Source of the DNA: Undibacterium sp. CCC3.4
GTDB lineage: Bacteria; Pseudomonadota; Gammaproteobacteria; Burkholderiales; Burkholderiaceae_D
Length of the DNA: 64,000 nucleotides
Direction of reading: 5' to 3'
NCBI RefSeq assembly: GCF_034347425.1
Contig: NZ_CP133779.1
Span: forward strand, 310,001 to 374,000
Under the pieces are notes generated by a model that did no database searches, was not told where the DNA came from, and was given only the letters and a program-made list of their open reading frames with translations. Position 1 is the stretch's first letter. Each line of letters opens with the position of its first letter. Positions 1-8,196 of this stretch are shown here, piece after piece. A program made the translations under genes and the position numbers.

Positions 1-333
1 CATGGCAAAACCGACAAATGGGCCTGGCTGCATTTGCTCAGCCTGCCCTTGTCGATACTGTTATCATCATTTTACTTCGGCGTACCGGGCTTATTGAGCT
101 GGAGTCCACTGATTTTATCGCTGCTCATTGCCCTGCTGGAGACGCTGGTACTCGGCTTGATACCGGATGAAAAATGGGATCACACCTACAACCGCGACTC
201 CGGTCAGCAAAGCGACTCATCTTGGCCACTGGCCTTGATCCTGGTGCTGGCCATGGCCTGCGGCGCCACCGCCTTGATTGCCACCATTGCCCGCGCCTTT
301 GACTTACTCTATACCGGTGGCGCCTACGGCTGA
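1..333 (+). CDS. C-terminal part of an unrecognised membrane protein (cut by the left edge)
   Basis: The frame is open from base 1 (first residues His-Gly-Lys-Thr-Asp-Lys-Trp) to the stop at 331-333, so the gene starts before the window and 110 residues of its C-terminus are visible. Three hydrophobic stretches can be seen: one near residues 14-28, one near 32-53 and one near 75-97. A short polar loop with charged and Gln/Ser residues lies between the second and third, so this is an integral membrane protein. I recognise no family motif. A GTC-rich inverted repeat without a T-run follows at 339-360, and the next gene ends head-on at 365. The protein could be a small conserved inner-membrane protein or the tail of a transporter; the visible part does not decide. 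Confidence 0.6.
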   Translation, partial: HGKTDKWAWLHLLSLPLSILLSSFYFGVPGLLSWSPLILSLLIALLETLVLGLIPDEKWDHTYNRDSGQQSDSSWPLALILVLAMACGATALIATIARAFDLLYTGGAYG

Positions 334-364
334 AACACGGCGGCGCGCGCACCGCCGCCGCAAC

Positions 365-2155
365 TTAAAATTGCTCGTCGGCGAGACCCAGCACACCGCT
401 GCTGCCATCGACGATGGCGCTTTGCATACCCGGCGCTGCCGATAAAATGTGATCGGCAAAGAAACGCGCCGTAACAATTTTCGCTTCATAGAAAGCCGCG
501 TCGCCCGCCCCTGCCTGCAATTTCTGCTGCGCGATCAGCGCGGCGCGCGCCATTTGCCAGCCGCCAAGCACGATACCAGCCAGCTTCAGATACACCACAC
601 TGCCGGCAAACACGCCTTTGACATCGGTCTTGACATTGGCGAGCACATATTCAACCACCGCCTCAAGCGCCGTCGCACCGGCCGCCAAGCGCACAGCAAT
701 CGCCACCAGCGCCGGCGTGCCGCTGGCTGTGAGCTGTGCTGCGGTGGCACGGATCTGCGCAATCAGGGCTTTAGCCGTGGCACCGCCGTCGCGCGCGGTT
801 TTACGGCCGATCAAATCATTGGCTTGAATCGCCGTCGTCCCTTCGTAAATCGTCAGGATGCGGGCGTCACGATAATGCTGGGCCGCGCCAGTTTCTTCGA
901 TGAAGCCCATGCCGCCATGCACTTGCACGCCAGTCGAGGTGACATCGAGCGACATTTCAGTCGCCCAACCCTTGACTACCGGCACCAGGAATTCATAGAC
1001 AGCCTGATTGCTGGCACGTACAGCCGCATCCGGATGGTGATGCGCCAGATCGCTGGTGGCCGCGGCCACATAAGCCAGTGCGCGCGCGCCTTCGGTCTGG
1101 GCACGCATACTCATGAGCATGCGGCGCACATCGGGGTGACGAATAATTGCCACCGGTGCAGCCGAACCGGCCAGATCGCGCGATTGCACGCGATCACGGG
1201 CGTAGCCAACCGCTTTCTGATACGCGCGCTCAGCAATCCCGATACCCTGCATGCCGACGCCAAAACGGGCCGCATTCATCATGATGAACATGTATTCGAG
1301 GCCCCGATTTTCTTGGCCGATCAAGCTGCCGATGGCACCACCATGGTCGCCGAATTGCAACACGGCAGTCGGGCTGGCCTTGATGCCGAGCTTATGCTCG
1401 ATCGACACGCAATGGGCATCGTTGCGCGCACCCAGGCTGCCATCGGCATTGACGAGGAACTTAGGCACCAAGAACAGCGAGATCCCTTTCACTCCTTCCG
1501 GTGCGTCAGGTGTGCGTGCCAGCACCAGATGAACGATATTTTCGGCCATATCGTGCTCACCGTAGGTGATGTAAATTTTGGTACCAAAGACTTTAAAAGT
1601 GCCGTCATCCTGCGGCACGGCGCGCGAACGCACCATCGCCAGATCCGAACCGGCTTGCGGCTCGGTCAAGTTCATGGTGCCGGTCCATTTGCCGGAAATC
1701 AGATTTTCCAAGTACAGGGCTTTCTGCTCATCACTGCCAGCCGTCAACAAGGCTTCGATCGCGCCATCGGTCAACAAGGGACACAAGGCGAACGAGATAC
1801 TGGCGGCATTGAGCATTTCTATGCATGGTGTAGCCAACAGCTTAGGCAAGCCTTGACCGCCGAATTCCTGTGGATGCTGAACACCCTGCCAGCCGGCTTG
1901 ACCGAACAGCTGGAAGGCCTCTTTGAAGCCCTTACTGGTGACTACCTTCCCATCCTGCCAATAACTAGGCGCTTGATCGCCAGTCCAATTGAGCGGTGCC
2001 ACGACTTCAGCGGCGAATTTGGCATTTTCTTGCAGCACAGCTTGTACCGTTTCTGCCGTCGCATCTTCGCAACCAGGCAAAGCATTGACGACAGCCAGAT
2101 CAGCGAGCTCGTTGATCACAAACAGCATGTCTTTAACAGGGGCAAGATAAGTCAT
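365..2155 (-). CDS. Acyl-CoA dehydrogenase (long form with extra C-terminal domain)
   Basis: This flavoenzyme introduces the trans-2 double bond into acyl-CoA thioesters in beta-oxidation and passes electrons to electron transfer flavoprotein. The 596-residue product has the N-terminal helical domain, the middle beta domain with the flavin/substrate segment TMNLTEPQAGSDL near residues 160-172, and the C-terminal helical domain with the family pattern QVHGGMGFIEE and the acidic YEGTTAIQANDLIGRK segment near residue 440. At nearly 600 residues it belongs to the long subgroup with an added C-terminal domain rather than the 380-residue short-chain type. The start at 2155 (MTYLAPVKDM) follows an AGGAA ribosome site; an upstream in-frame start would add 18 residues without support. 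It lies downstream of etfB-etfA on the same strand, its expected redox partners. The substrate chain length cannot be read from sequence. Confidence 0.9.
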   Translation of the reverse strand: MTYLAPVKDMLFVINELADLAVVNALPGCEDATAETVQAVLQENAKFAAEVVAPLNWTGDQAPSYWQDGKVVTSKGFKEAFQLFGQAGWQGVQHPQEFGGQGLPKLLATPCIEMLNAASISFALCPLLTDGAIEALLTAGSDEQKALYLENLISGKWTGTMNLTEPQAGSDLAMVRSRAVPQDDGTFKVFGTKIYITYGEHDMAENIVHLVLARTPDAPEGVKGISLFLVPKFLVNADGSLGARNDAHCVSIEHKLGIKASPTAVLQFGDHGGAIGSLIGQENRGLEYMFIMMNAARFGVGMQGIGIAERAYQKAVGYARDRVQSRDLAGSAAPVAIIRHPDVRRMLMSMRAQTEGARALAYVAAATSDLAHHHPDAAVRASNQAVYEFLVPVVKGWATEMSLDVTSTGVQVHGGMGFIEETGAAQHYRDARILTIYEGTTAIQANDLIGRKTARDGGATAKALIAQIRATAAQLTASGTPALVAIAVRLAAGATALEAVVEYVLANVKTDVKGVFAGSVVYLKLAGIVLGGWQMARAALIAQQKLQAGAGDAAFYEAKIVTARFFADHILSAAPGMQSAIVDGSSGVLGLADEQF

Positions 2156-2295
2156 GGAATATTCCTGAATAAAATAGGCGTAAAAATGAAAAAAAGGGCA
2201 GGCAGGCAATATGTCATAACAATAAAAATTTTACTGTCAGTTACGCGACAAAGCACCTGTCTGCCCTGTTGATGCCGCCGCAGCGGCACCAAGGA

Positions 2296-3225
2296 TCAGC
2301 CGAGTTCAGCGATCAATGCTGGCACGATCTCAAACAAATCGCCGACGATGCCGTAATCGGCCACGGCAAAAATCGGCGCTTCCGGATCTTTATTGATGGC
2401 CACGATAGTTTTCGAATCTTTCATACCGGCCAAATGCTGGATTGCACCGGAAATACCGACGGCGATGTAAAGTTGCGGAGCAACAATCTTGCCGGTTTGA
2501 CCAACCTGCCAGTCATTCGGTACAAAGCCGGCATCGACGGCAGCGCGCGAGGCACCCATGGCGGCACCGAGTCGATCGGCCAGCGGTTCGAGCAGTTTGA
2601 AGTTATCACCTGAACCCATACCACGCCCACCAGAAACGATGACTTTGGCTGCAGTCAACTCAGGACGATCAGATTTAGCAACTTCGCGCGAAATAAAGGC
2701 CGAGATGCCGGCATCGGCAACGGCGCCAAGCACTTCCACTGCGGCGCTGCCACCGCTTGCTGCGGCATCGAAACCGGTGGTACGCACGGTAATGACCTTA
2801 ACGGCATCGGCCGATTGCACGGTGGCAATGGCATTACCAGCATAAATAGGACGCTCGAAGGTATCGGGCGCATCGATTTTAGTGATTTCAGAAATTTGCG
2901 AGACATCGAGCTTGGCAGCCACGCGCGGCAAAATATTTTTACCGTAGGCCGTGGCCGGTGCCAGAATATGGCTGTAGGCAGCGGCAATGGCTAAAACTTG
3001 GGCCGCGATGTTTTCCGCCAAGCCATCGGCAAAATGGGCGGCATCGGCGTGCAGCACCTTAGTCACACCGGCAATACCGGCAACAGCAGTGGCCACGCCG
3101 CCAGCTTGAAAACCGGCTACCAGTACATGGACGTCGCCGCCGCATTGGGTAGCGGCAGTAATGGTGTTGAGCGTGCTGCCTTTGAGGCTGACATTATCGT
3201 GTTCAGCGATGACGAGTGTAGTCAT
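2296..3225 (-). CDS. etfA: Electron transfer flavoprotein alpha subunit
   Basis: EtfA is the FAD-carrying subunit of the ETF heterodimer that collects electrons from acyl-CoA dehydrogenases and hands them to ETF-ubiquinone oxidoreductase. The 309-residue length is normal. The C-terminal FAD-binding domain shows [19 protein letters not shown] near residue 200, then [27 protein letters not shown] and the terminal [23 protein letters not shown], all classic for the family. The N-terminal half is the nucleotide-binding-like ETF domain. The start is preceded by AAGGAAAATATT. It lies 69 bp downstream of etfB, so the two are co-transcribed, with the acyl-CoA dehydrogenase gene 140 bp further on. Confidence 0.97.
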   Translation of the reverse strand: MTTLVIAEHDNVSLKGSTLNTITAATQCGGDVHVLVAGFQAGGVATAVAGIAGVTKVLHADAAHFADGLAENIAAQVLAIAAAYSHILAPATAYGKNILPRVAAKLDVSQISEITKIDAPDTFERPIYAGNAIATVQSADAVKVITVRTTGFDAAASGGSAAVEVLGAVADAGISAFISREVAKSDRPELTAAKVIVSGGRGMGSGDNFKLLEPLADRLGAAMGASRAAVDAGFVPNDWQVGQTGKIVAPQLYIAVGISGAIQHLAGMKDSKTIVAINKDPEAPIFAVADYGIVGDLFEIVPALIAELG

Positions 3226-3294
3226 AATATTTTCCTTGTGCCCCGACCGGGGTACACCTTAAAACTTGAGAGTAATGGTCTGCAAGGACCGATA

Positions 3295-4047
3295 TCAGGC
3301 GATGACCTTGGCTTCATTGCGCAATTTGGCAACCAAGCTAGCGACATCAGGCACGATGATGCCGGCGCTGCGTTTTGCCGGTTCAGTCACTTTCAGTGTT
3401 TTCACGCGTGAGCTGACATCGACACCCAGATCGGCCGGCTTGACATTGTCGAGCGTTTTTTTCTTGGCTTTCATGATGTTAGGCAGCGTCACATAGCGCG
3501 GCTCATTGAGGCGCAAATCCGTGGTGATGATGGCAGGTAAAGTCAACGACAAAGTTTCCAAGCCACCATCAACTTCACGCGTCACCACGGCTTTGCCGTC
3601 GACGATCGCGACTTTGGAGGCAAAAGTCGCTTGTGGCCAGCCCAGCAAAGCAGCCAACATTTGGCCGGTTTGGTTGCAATCATCATCAATCGCTTGCTTA
3701 CCGAGGATAATCAATTGCGGTTGTTCTTTGTCGGCCAAGGCCTTGAGCAATTTTGCCACAGCCAATGGTTGCAGTTCAGCATCACTCTCAACCAAGATGG
3801 CACGATCGGCACCAATCGCCATAGCGGTACGCAAAGTTTCCTGGCATTGCGTAACACCGCAAGATACCGCGATCACTTCGGTCACGGCACCCGATTCTCT
3901 GAGTCGGGTGGCTTCTTCAACCGCGATTTCATCGAAAGGATTCATGGACATTTTGACATTGGCGATATCGACGCCTGAGCCATCAGATTTCACACGGACT
4001 TTCACGTTGTAATCGACGACGCGTTTGACTGGTACCAGGACTTTCAT
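3295..4047 (-). CDS. etfB: Electron transfer flavoprotein beta subunit
   Basis: EtfB is the AMP-binding partner of EtfA in the soluble ETF heterodimer. The 250-residue protein starts [20 protein letters not shown] and contains [16 protein letters not shown] (residues 32-47), the [21 protein letters not shown] segment and the family signature [20 protein letters not shown] near residues 177-196. The start has a strong AAGGAAG site six bases upstream. It is the first gene of the minus-strand etfB-etfA-acyl-CoA dehydrogenase group. Its promoter must lie in the 289 bases before the terminator of the neighbouring glpQ gene. Confidence 0.97.
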   Translation of the reverse strand: MKVLVPVKRVVDYNVKVRVKSDGSGVDIANVKMSMNPFDEIAVEEATRLRESGAVTEVIAVSCGVTQCQETLRTAMAIGADRAILVESDAELQPLAVAKLLKALADKEQPQLIILGKQAIDDDCNQTGQMLAALLGWPQATFASKVAIVDGKAVVTREVDGGLETLSLTLPAIITTDLRLNEPRYVTLPNIMKAKKKTLDNVKPADLGVDVSSRVKTLKVTEPAKRSAGIIVPDVASLVAKLRNEAKVIA

Positions 4048-4336
4048 TTTCTTCCTTTATGAGCTGATAGGAAATACAAAGATGATGCGAATAGGGTTTG
4101 CAGCGGCAAAATGACCACACGCCAGAAAAGCGAGTTTAATTCTTTTGAGCGATCTGTGGCGACAAATTGACGTATACGTAAATCTTTCCGATTATAAATC
4201 GAAATCCTTAATACTTGGCATAATTTAGCACGATCGTTCCTTTTCCGGAATGCATTCTGCTAGAGCAAAGCACCTAATCAGGCTGATCTACGGCCTGATC
4301 CTGAAAAGATAGACCGCGACATATCCGCTCGCCGCA
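4048..4336 (-). promoter_or_regulatory. Upstream region of etfB
   Basis: This non-coding stretch lies between etfB and the terminator of the upstream phosphodiesterase operon, so it should hold the etfB promoter. On the minus strand a TATAAT hexamer reads from 4196 to 4191, about 145 bases before the etfB start. No good -35 box stands 16-18 bases upstream of it, so the assignment is weak. I see no operator or riboswitch. Confidence 0.35.
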
Positions 4337-4377
4337 AAAAAATACTCCGCAACCAGTAAGATCGCGGAGTATTTTTT
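4337..4377 (-). terminator. Rho-independent terminator after the glpQ gene
   Basis: A perfect 14-base inverted repeat, AAAAAATACTCCGC at 4337-4350 against GCGGAGTATTTTTT at 4364-4377, flanks a 13-base loop. The A/T ends give a T-run on either strand, so it can act in both directions. It sits 12 bases past the glpQ stop and separates that operon from etfB. Confidence 0.85.
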
Positions 4378-4389
4378 AATTCAACTCAT

Positions 4390-5535
4390 TCAGGCGTCGA
4401 TGGCTGCCCGTCCGAGTGCCGAATCATCACTGAAGAAACCATCGATACCGGTTTCGATATAGCGCTTCATTTCGGCGATGGAGCCGGCCTCATTGCGGGC
4501 ATTGAGGTCACTGCCCTGGCGGAAATCAGCTGCCAGAAAGACATTTTCCGGACGGAAAGTCCAGATATGTACGAGCAAGCCGGCTTGATGCGCATCGCTG
4601 ACGAATGAGGTCGGCGCCAACAAACGTGCATCTTTGCCCAGCGGGATAATGGCACGCGTCGGCGGGGCGATAACATCGGCATACTTGGCCACCTCACGCA
4701 TACCGGCCGGCGTGATCATTTCTGCGAAGCTGGTGTGACCACCGGCGGCAGCCACATCACTCGGCAGCACAGCCTCGCTGACTACCAATTGCATCAATCG
4801 TATGTTAGCCGGCCGCCCGAGCTGCTTGCGCAGATATTTCAGGTTGGCGACTTCGAACGATTGAATTTCGATCGGTGCACGCCGACTATATTCGTGCGCC
4901 ATCAAGGTGGCAACGAAAGTATCTTCCATCGGCAAGCCGACGCTGGCAAAGTAGGTCGAGCTTTTCAATTCAGGCACAATACCGATGACACGCCCACGCG
5001 TGGCCGATTCTGCGGCAACGAAGTCGATGATTTCCTCAAACGAGGGGATTTGAAATTGCCCGTTGTAAGCGACGTTACCCAAACGTATCGTCGACAAGCG
5101 TTCCACGGCGCGCAAGGTCTTCAATTCGCTCAAGGTAAAGTCGTCGACAAACCAACCATCATGTTCAACCCGGTCTATGGTTTTTTTGCGGCGGCGATTG
5201 GCAAACTCCGGCCGAGTACTGACATCCGTGGTATCCGACAAATGGTTTTCATGGCGCGCGACGAGCACGCCATCTTTTGTCATCACCAAATCCGGTTCGA
5301 CATAGTCGGCCCCATCGGCAATCGCTTTGGCGTAAGACGCCAAGGTATGCTCAGGGCGCAAAGCACTGGCACCACGGTGAGCGAACAGCAAGGGCTTGGT
5401 TTGTGGCGATAAGCGTTGCACCGTGGCTTGCGCCATGGCGAAACGCGGCAAGCTACCCAAGACCATGCCGGCCGCCGCCGTTTTGAGCAGAGTGCGGCGG
5501 GCAAAACCTGCTTGCGTGATCAATTCTATACGCAT
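4390..5535 (-). CDS. glpQ: Periplasmic glycerophosphodiester phosphodiesterase, Tat-exported
   Basis: The enzyme hydrolyses glycerophosphodiesters (deacylated phospholipids) to glycerol-3-phosphate and an alcohol. The 381-residue protein begins with a twin-arginine signal (RRTLLK at 13-18, then a hydrophobic stretch and AMAQA near 33-37), so it is exported folded. The catalytic pattern is clear: HRGAS at 53-57, EPDLVMTKDGVLVARHE at 80-96, later VPELKSS and the closing GIDGFFSDD. The length fits the periplasmic GlpQ type, not the 250-residue cytosolic UgpQ type. The start ATG shares one base with the stop of the upstream TonB-dependent receptor (TGATG), so the two are translationally coupled. 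That suggests the receptor imports what this enzyme cuts, or that both respond to phosphate shortage. Confidence 0.93.
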   Translation of the reverse strand: MRIELITQAGFARRTLLKTAAAGMVLGSLPRFAMAQATVQRLSPQTKPLLFAHRGASALRPEHTLASYAKAIADGADYVEPDLVMTKDGVLVARHENHLSDTTDVSTRPEFANRRRKKTIDRVEHDGWFVDDFTLSELKTLRAVERLSTIRLGNVAYNGQFQIPSFEEIIDFVAAESATRGRVIGIVPELKSSTYFASVGLPMEDTFVATLMAHEYSRRAPIEIQSFEVANLKYLRKQLGRPANIRLMQLVVSEAVLPSDVAAAGGHTSFAEMITPAGMREVAKYADVIAPPTRAIIPLGKDARLLAPTSFVSDAHQAGLLVHIWTFRPENVFLAADFRQGSDLNARNEAGSIAEMKRYIETGIDGFFSDDSALGRAAIDA

Positions 5536-7928
5536 CAGAAGTCTGCCTTGACGGTCAAGAAAGCTTGACGTGGAGGAATCGGATAAACGGCATAACTGCC
5601 GCTGACGGCGTAGCTGCCGTTCAGTTCCAAGCTACCTTGGCGGTTTGCCAGATTCGTCACGGCGATATTCCAGCGTGGATTTTTAATCAAAGTGCTTGGC
5701 AATGGCAATTTGCCAGCAATGTTCAAACCCATCAAGAAATAACTCGAGATCGACAAATCGTTGGTGTACGTGGCATAGCGACGACCGACAAAATCGCCGG
5801 TCAGTTGGACATCGACGTTAGCAATATTGGCCGAGGCGACGAATTTATTCATCCACTTCGGTGCCCCTGGCACGCTCTTGTCAGCGGTCAGAATCAGACT
5901 GGAACCGGAAGTGTAATTGTCTTGGTACTTAGAATCATTATAAGAGACGGCGTCGTACAGGGAAAAATTCTGACCAAAATGCAAGGTGCCGGCCAGATCA
6001 ACGCCATTGGTTTTGACCGTGCCAACGTTCGCCAACAAGGTGGTGCCGCCGACGAAAGAGGTGATGATAGGGTTGGAGCTAACCGCCAACAGACGATTAC
6101 TGAAATCCACATGATACAGATCGATCTGCCCCTCAAAGGCCGTGATCGGGCCTAAGTTGAGCTGGCGTTTGTCACGTAAGCCCAACTCGAAGGTGAGCGA
6201 GGTTTCCGGTTTGGCCGTGGCAGCGAACAAGTTGAAGGCCGCTTGTGTTGCTAAGCTCCACGGCGAAGCACCGCCGCCGCCATAGGTAACAAACTGACGC
6301 ATATTTTGCTGAATGCTGGCAAACAACTGGTCGTGCGCATCGATATCCCAACGCATACCCACTTGCGGCAGGAACCATTTTTTGGTGTCGATCTGCCCCT
6401 CTGGTAAGCCAGTGGAACCACTGCCGATGGCAGCCGGTAATTCTTGCACCGGGAAAGTCCCGTTCGCAAATTGCAAACTCGATTTGAAGCCGGCTTGCAG
6501 GGCTAAATCAGGACGCACTTTCCATTCATCTTGCAGATAAAATTGTAGTACTTGATTATCGATACTGCTGCCGTATTGGGTAATGAGCGGGCTGGCTAAA
6601 TTACCAGGGCGCGTGTACGGTGAGGAAGGATTAGCCAGATTGAGCGCATACCAGCGACGATACGCGGTGGATTGGTTGTGTTCGGCCCAAATACCGGTTT
6701 CAATGCTGTGCGCATCAAGGTCGATGTGCAGGGTAGAAATGAGACCTTTCCGGTTGATATTGTATTCCGTGGTGCGGGTGGCATAACCGGAATTACCGAA
6801 CACTTGTTTCAGATTTTGATTCGGAAAATAGACACTGAACAGTGCCGGCAATCCAGCCTGATTGATCGGCCCAGCTACCACACCGACGCCATCATCATGG
6901 TGGTAATAGAATTGATTCGACCAAGTGATGTTATCGTTCAGATAGGCATCGTACTTGAGGTAAGCGAGCTTATCAGTACGCTGCGCATCGCTGTAGTAAT
7001 TCTGAAAATTGGAACCGGCAGCAGCCGGTGGCGCGCCGGCGGTACTCAGATAATTTAAGGCTGCATTAAAATCAGGGTACAGAAACGGTCGGGTGTAAGG
7101 CGAACTGATGGTCGGCGAATGCAGGATACTGTCTTCGTTCGGTTCAGTCTTATCTGACCAATCGGCATACACCGTCAGCTTGCCGGATTTTCCTTGATGA
7201 ATGAACTTCGCATTGACTTGATCATCGCTCTGGCGACCATCGAAATCCCAGGCTTTGGCTTCGTGATGCAGCACTGACACATAGGCACTGTTACCCTCGC
7301 CGAATTCACCGGTATCGACACGCACGAAACTGCGTGAAGCATTGTGACTGCCGACAGTTTGTTGGACATTGATATTGCGTTCCTTTTGCGGATCGCTGGA
7401 ATAGGTTTCTATCGCACCGCCTAAGTTACTGGTCGAGGCCGTGCCGAGATCGGCCGCACCGGTTGACAGTACTACGCGGCGTACGTTTTCGCTGGTGACG
7501 GCGCGCTGTGGCGATAAGCCGTTGTAGTTACCGTATTGTTGATCACCGAGTGGCACACCATCCATGGTGTAACCTAATTGTTGACCATTAAAGCCATGTA
7601 CCACCAGCGAAATATTTTGCTCATTATTTCCCCATGGGTCGGCCGTTTGGAAGCTCACGCCAGGCAGGGTTTCCAAGGCTTTCAAAGGATTTACACCGGG
7701 TATCACTTTCTGAATTTCTTTGCCGCTCATGGTGACACTGGAACGAGTTTTTTCCGATGAAATTTCTACCGTGCTGACACTGGCATCGGATGCAGCAGCA
7801 GCAGTTGGTGCTGCTGCTACGGTGAGATTTTGTCCGATTGCAGGTGCGGATAGTGCTGCACACAAGGTAGCAACAGCTACAGTAATATGGGACGGTGTAA
7901 GCTGAAACGAACGAATGGAACGACGCAT
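5535..7928 (-). CDS. TonB-dependent outer membrane receptor, likely for a phosphorus-containing ligand
   Basis: This 797-residue outer membrane transporter has a signal peptide (hydrophobic residues about 14-32, cleavage near SAPAIGQ). The plug domain follows at about 55-180, with the typical LKALETLPGVSFQTADPWG and MDGVPLGDQQYGNYNG segments and the STSNLGGAIETYSSDP turn. A long beta-barrel ends in the aromatic residue expected for Omp insertion (…QAFLTVKADF). The barrel region AFNLFAATAKPETSLTFELGLRDKRQLN is the usual TonB_dep_Rec pattern. The start has an AGGAA site. It is the first gene of a two-gene operon with the secreted glycerophosphodiesterase, and the next gene upstream is another secreted phosphodiester hydrolase, so a phosphorylated ligand is my inference. 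The ligand cannot be read from the sequence, and iron is not excluded. Confidence 0.9.
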   Translation of the reverse strand: MRRSIRSFQLTPSHITVAVATLCAALSAPAIGQNLTVAAAPTAAAASDASVSTVEISSEKTRSSVTMSGKEIQKVIPGVNPLKALETLPGVSFQTADPWGNNEQNISLVVHGFNGQQLGYTMDGVPLGDQQYGNYNGLSPQRAVTSENVRRVVLSTGAADLGTASTSNLGGAIETYSSDPQKERNINVQQTVGSHNASRSFVRVDTGEFGEGNSAYVSVLHHEAKAWDFDGRQSDDQVNAKFIHQGKSGKLTVYADWSDKTEPNEDSILHSPTISSPYTRPFLYPDFNAALNYLSTAGAPPAAAGSNFQNYYSDAQRTDKLAYLKYDAYLNDNITWSNQFYYHHDDGVGVVAGPINQAGLPALFSVYFPNQNLKQVFGNSGYATRTTEYNINRKGLISTLHIDLDAHSIETGIWAEHNQSTAYRRWYALNLANPSSPYTRPGNLASPLITQYGSSIDNQVLQFYLQDEWKVRPDLALQAGFKSSLQFANGTFPVQELPAAIGSGSTGLPEGQIDTKKWFLPQVGMRWDIDAHDQLFASIQQNMRQFVTYGGGGASPWSLATQAAFNLFAATAKPETSLTFELGLRDKRQLNLGPITAFEGQIDLYHVDFSNRLLAVSSNPIITSFVGGTTLLANVGTVKTNGVDLAGTLHFGQNFSLYDAVSYNDSKYQDNYTSGSSLILTADKSVPGAPKWMNKFVASANIANVDVQLTGDFVGRRYATYTNDLSISSYFLMGLNIAGKLPLPSTLIKNPRWNIAVTNLANRQGSLELNGSYAVSGSYAVYPIPPRQAFLTVKADF

Positions 7929-7989
7929 TTTTATTCCTGATTTTTTTTAAATAAAATATTTACCCTGAGGCGCTAAGATAACTGCGCAA

Positions 7990-8009
7990 TATGACTGGCT
8001 TATGTCATT
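7990..8009 (-). promoter_or_regulatory. Possible Pho box upstream of the receptor-glpQ operon
   Basis: On the minus strand, 62-81 bases before the receptor start, two TGACATA/AGTCATA half-sites stand 11 bases apart (ATGACATAAGCCAGTCATA). Against the enterobacterial consensus CTGTCATAWAWCTGTCAY I count 13 of 18 positions. The spacing is that of PhoB repeats, and the downstream genes are organophosphate genes. By sequence alone this is only suggestive. Confidence 0.35.
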
Positions 8010-8084
8010 ACAAAGTGCTTTTTCAAAAAAAAATTCACAAGCTTAGTTAAAAAAAATGCGGGAATTTTTGCCGAATTGAGGCAT

Positions 8085-8125
8085 AAAAAAAACGCCATTT
8101 CCAATGTATGGAAAATGACGTTTTC
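8085..8125 (-). terminator. Terminator after the secreted phosphodiesterase gene
   Basis: An inverted repeat AAAACGCCATTTCCA (from about 8089) against TGGAAAATGACGTTTT (to 8124), with one bulge and one mismatch, has A-runs at its left end that become a T-run on the minus strand. It lies 70 bases after the stop of the minus-strand gene ending at 8197, which it probably terminates. Confidence 0.65.
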
Positions 8126-8196
8126 AGCGCATCCGTGATCAAGCAATCGAAGGTGAGACTGGTTTTCCCTGCCGAAACGCAGAGCAATTTCCTTGC

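Noticed and set aside
339..360. GC-rich inverted repeat after the first gene
   Set aside because: It makes a stem but has no T-run; may be a rho-dependent or chance structure between convergent genes, so not listed as a terminator.
449..2272. 607-codon open frame on the plus strand opposite the acyl-CoA dehydrogenase
   Set aside because: Its translation is rich in His, Arg and Gln with no domain, and it is a full-length shadow of a well-supported gene on the other strand.
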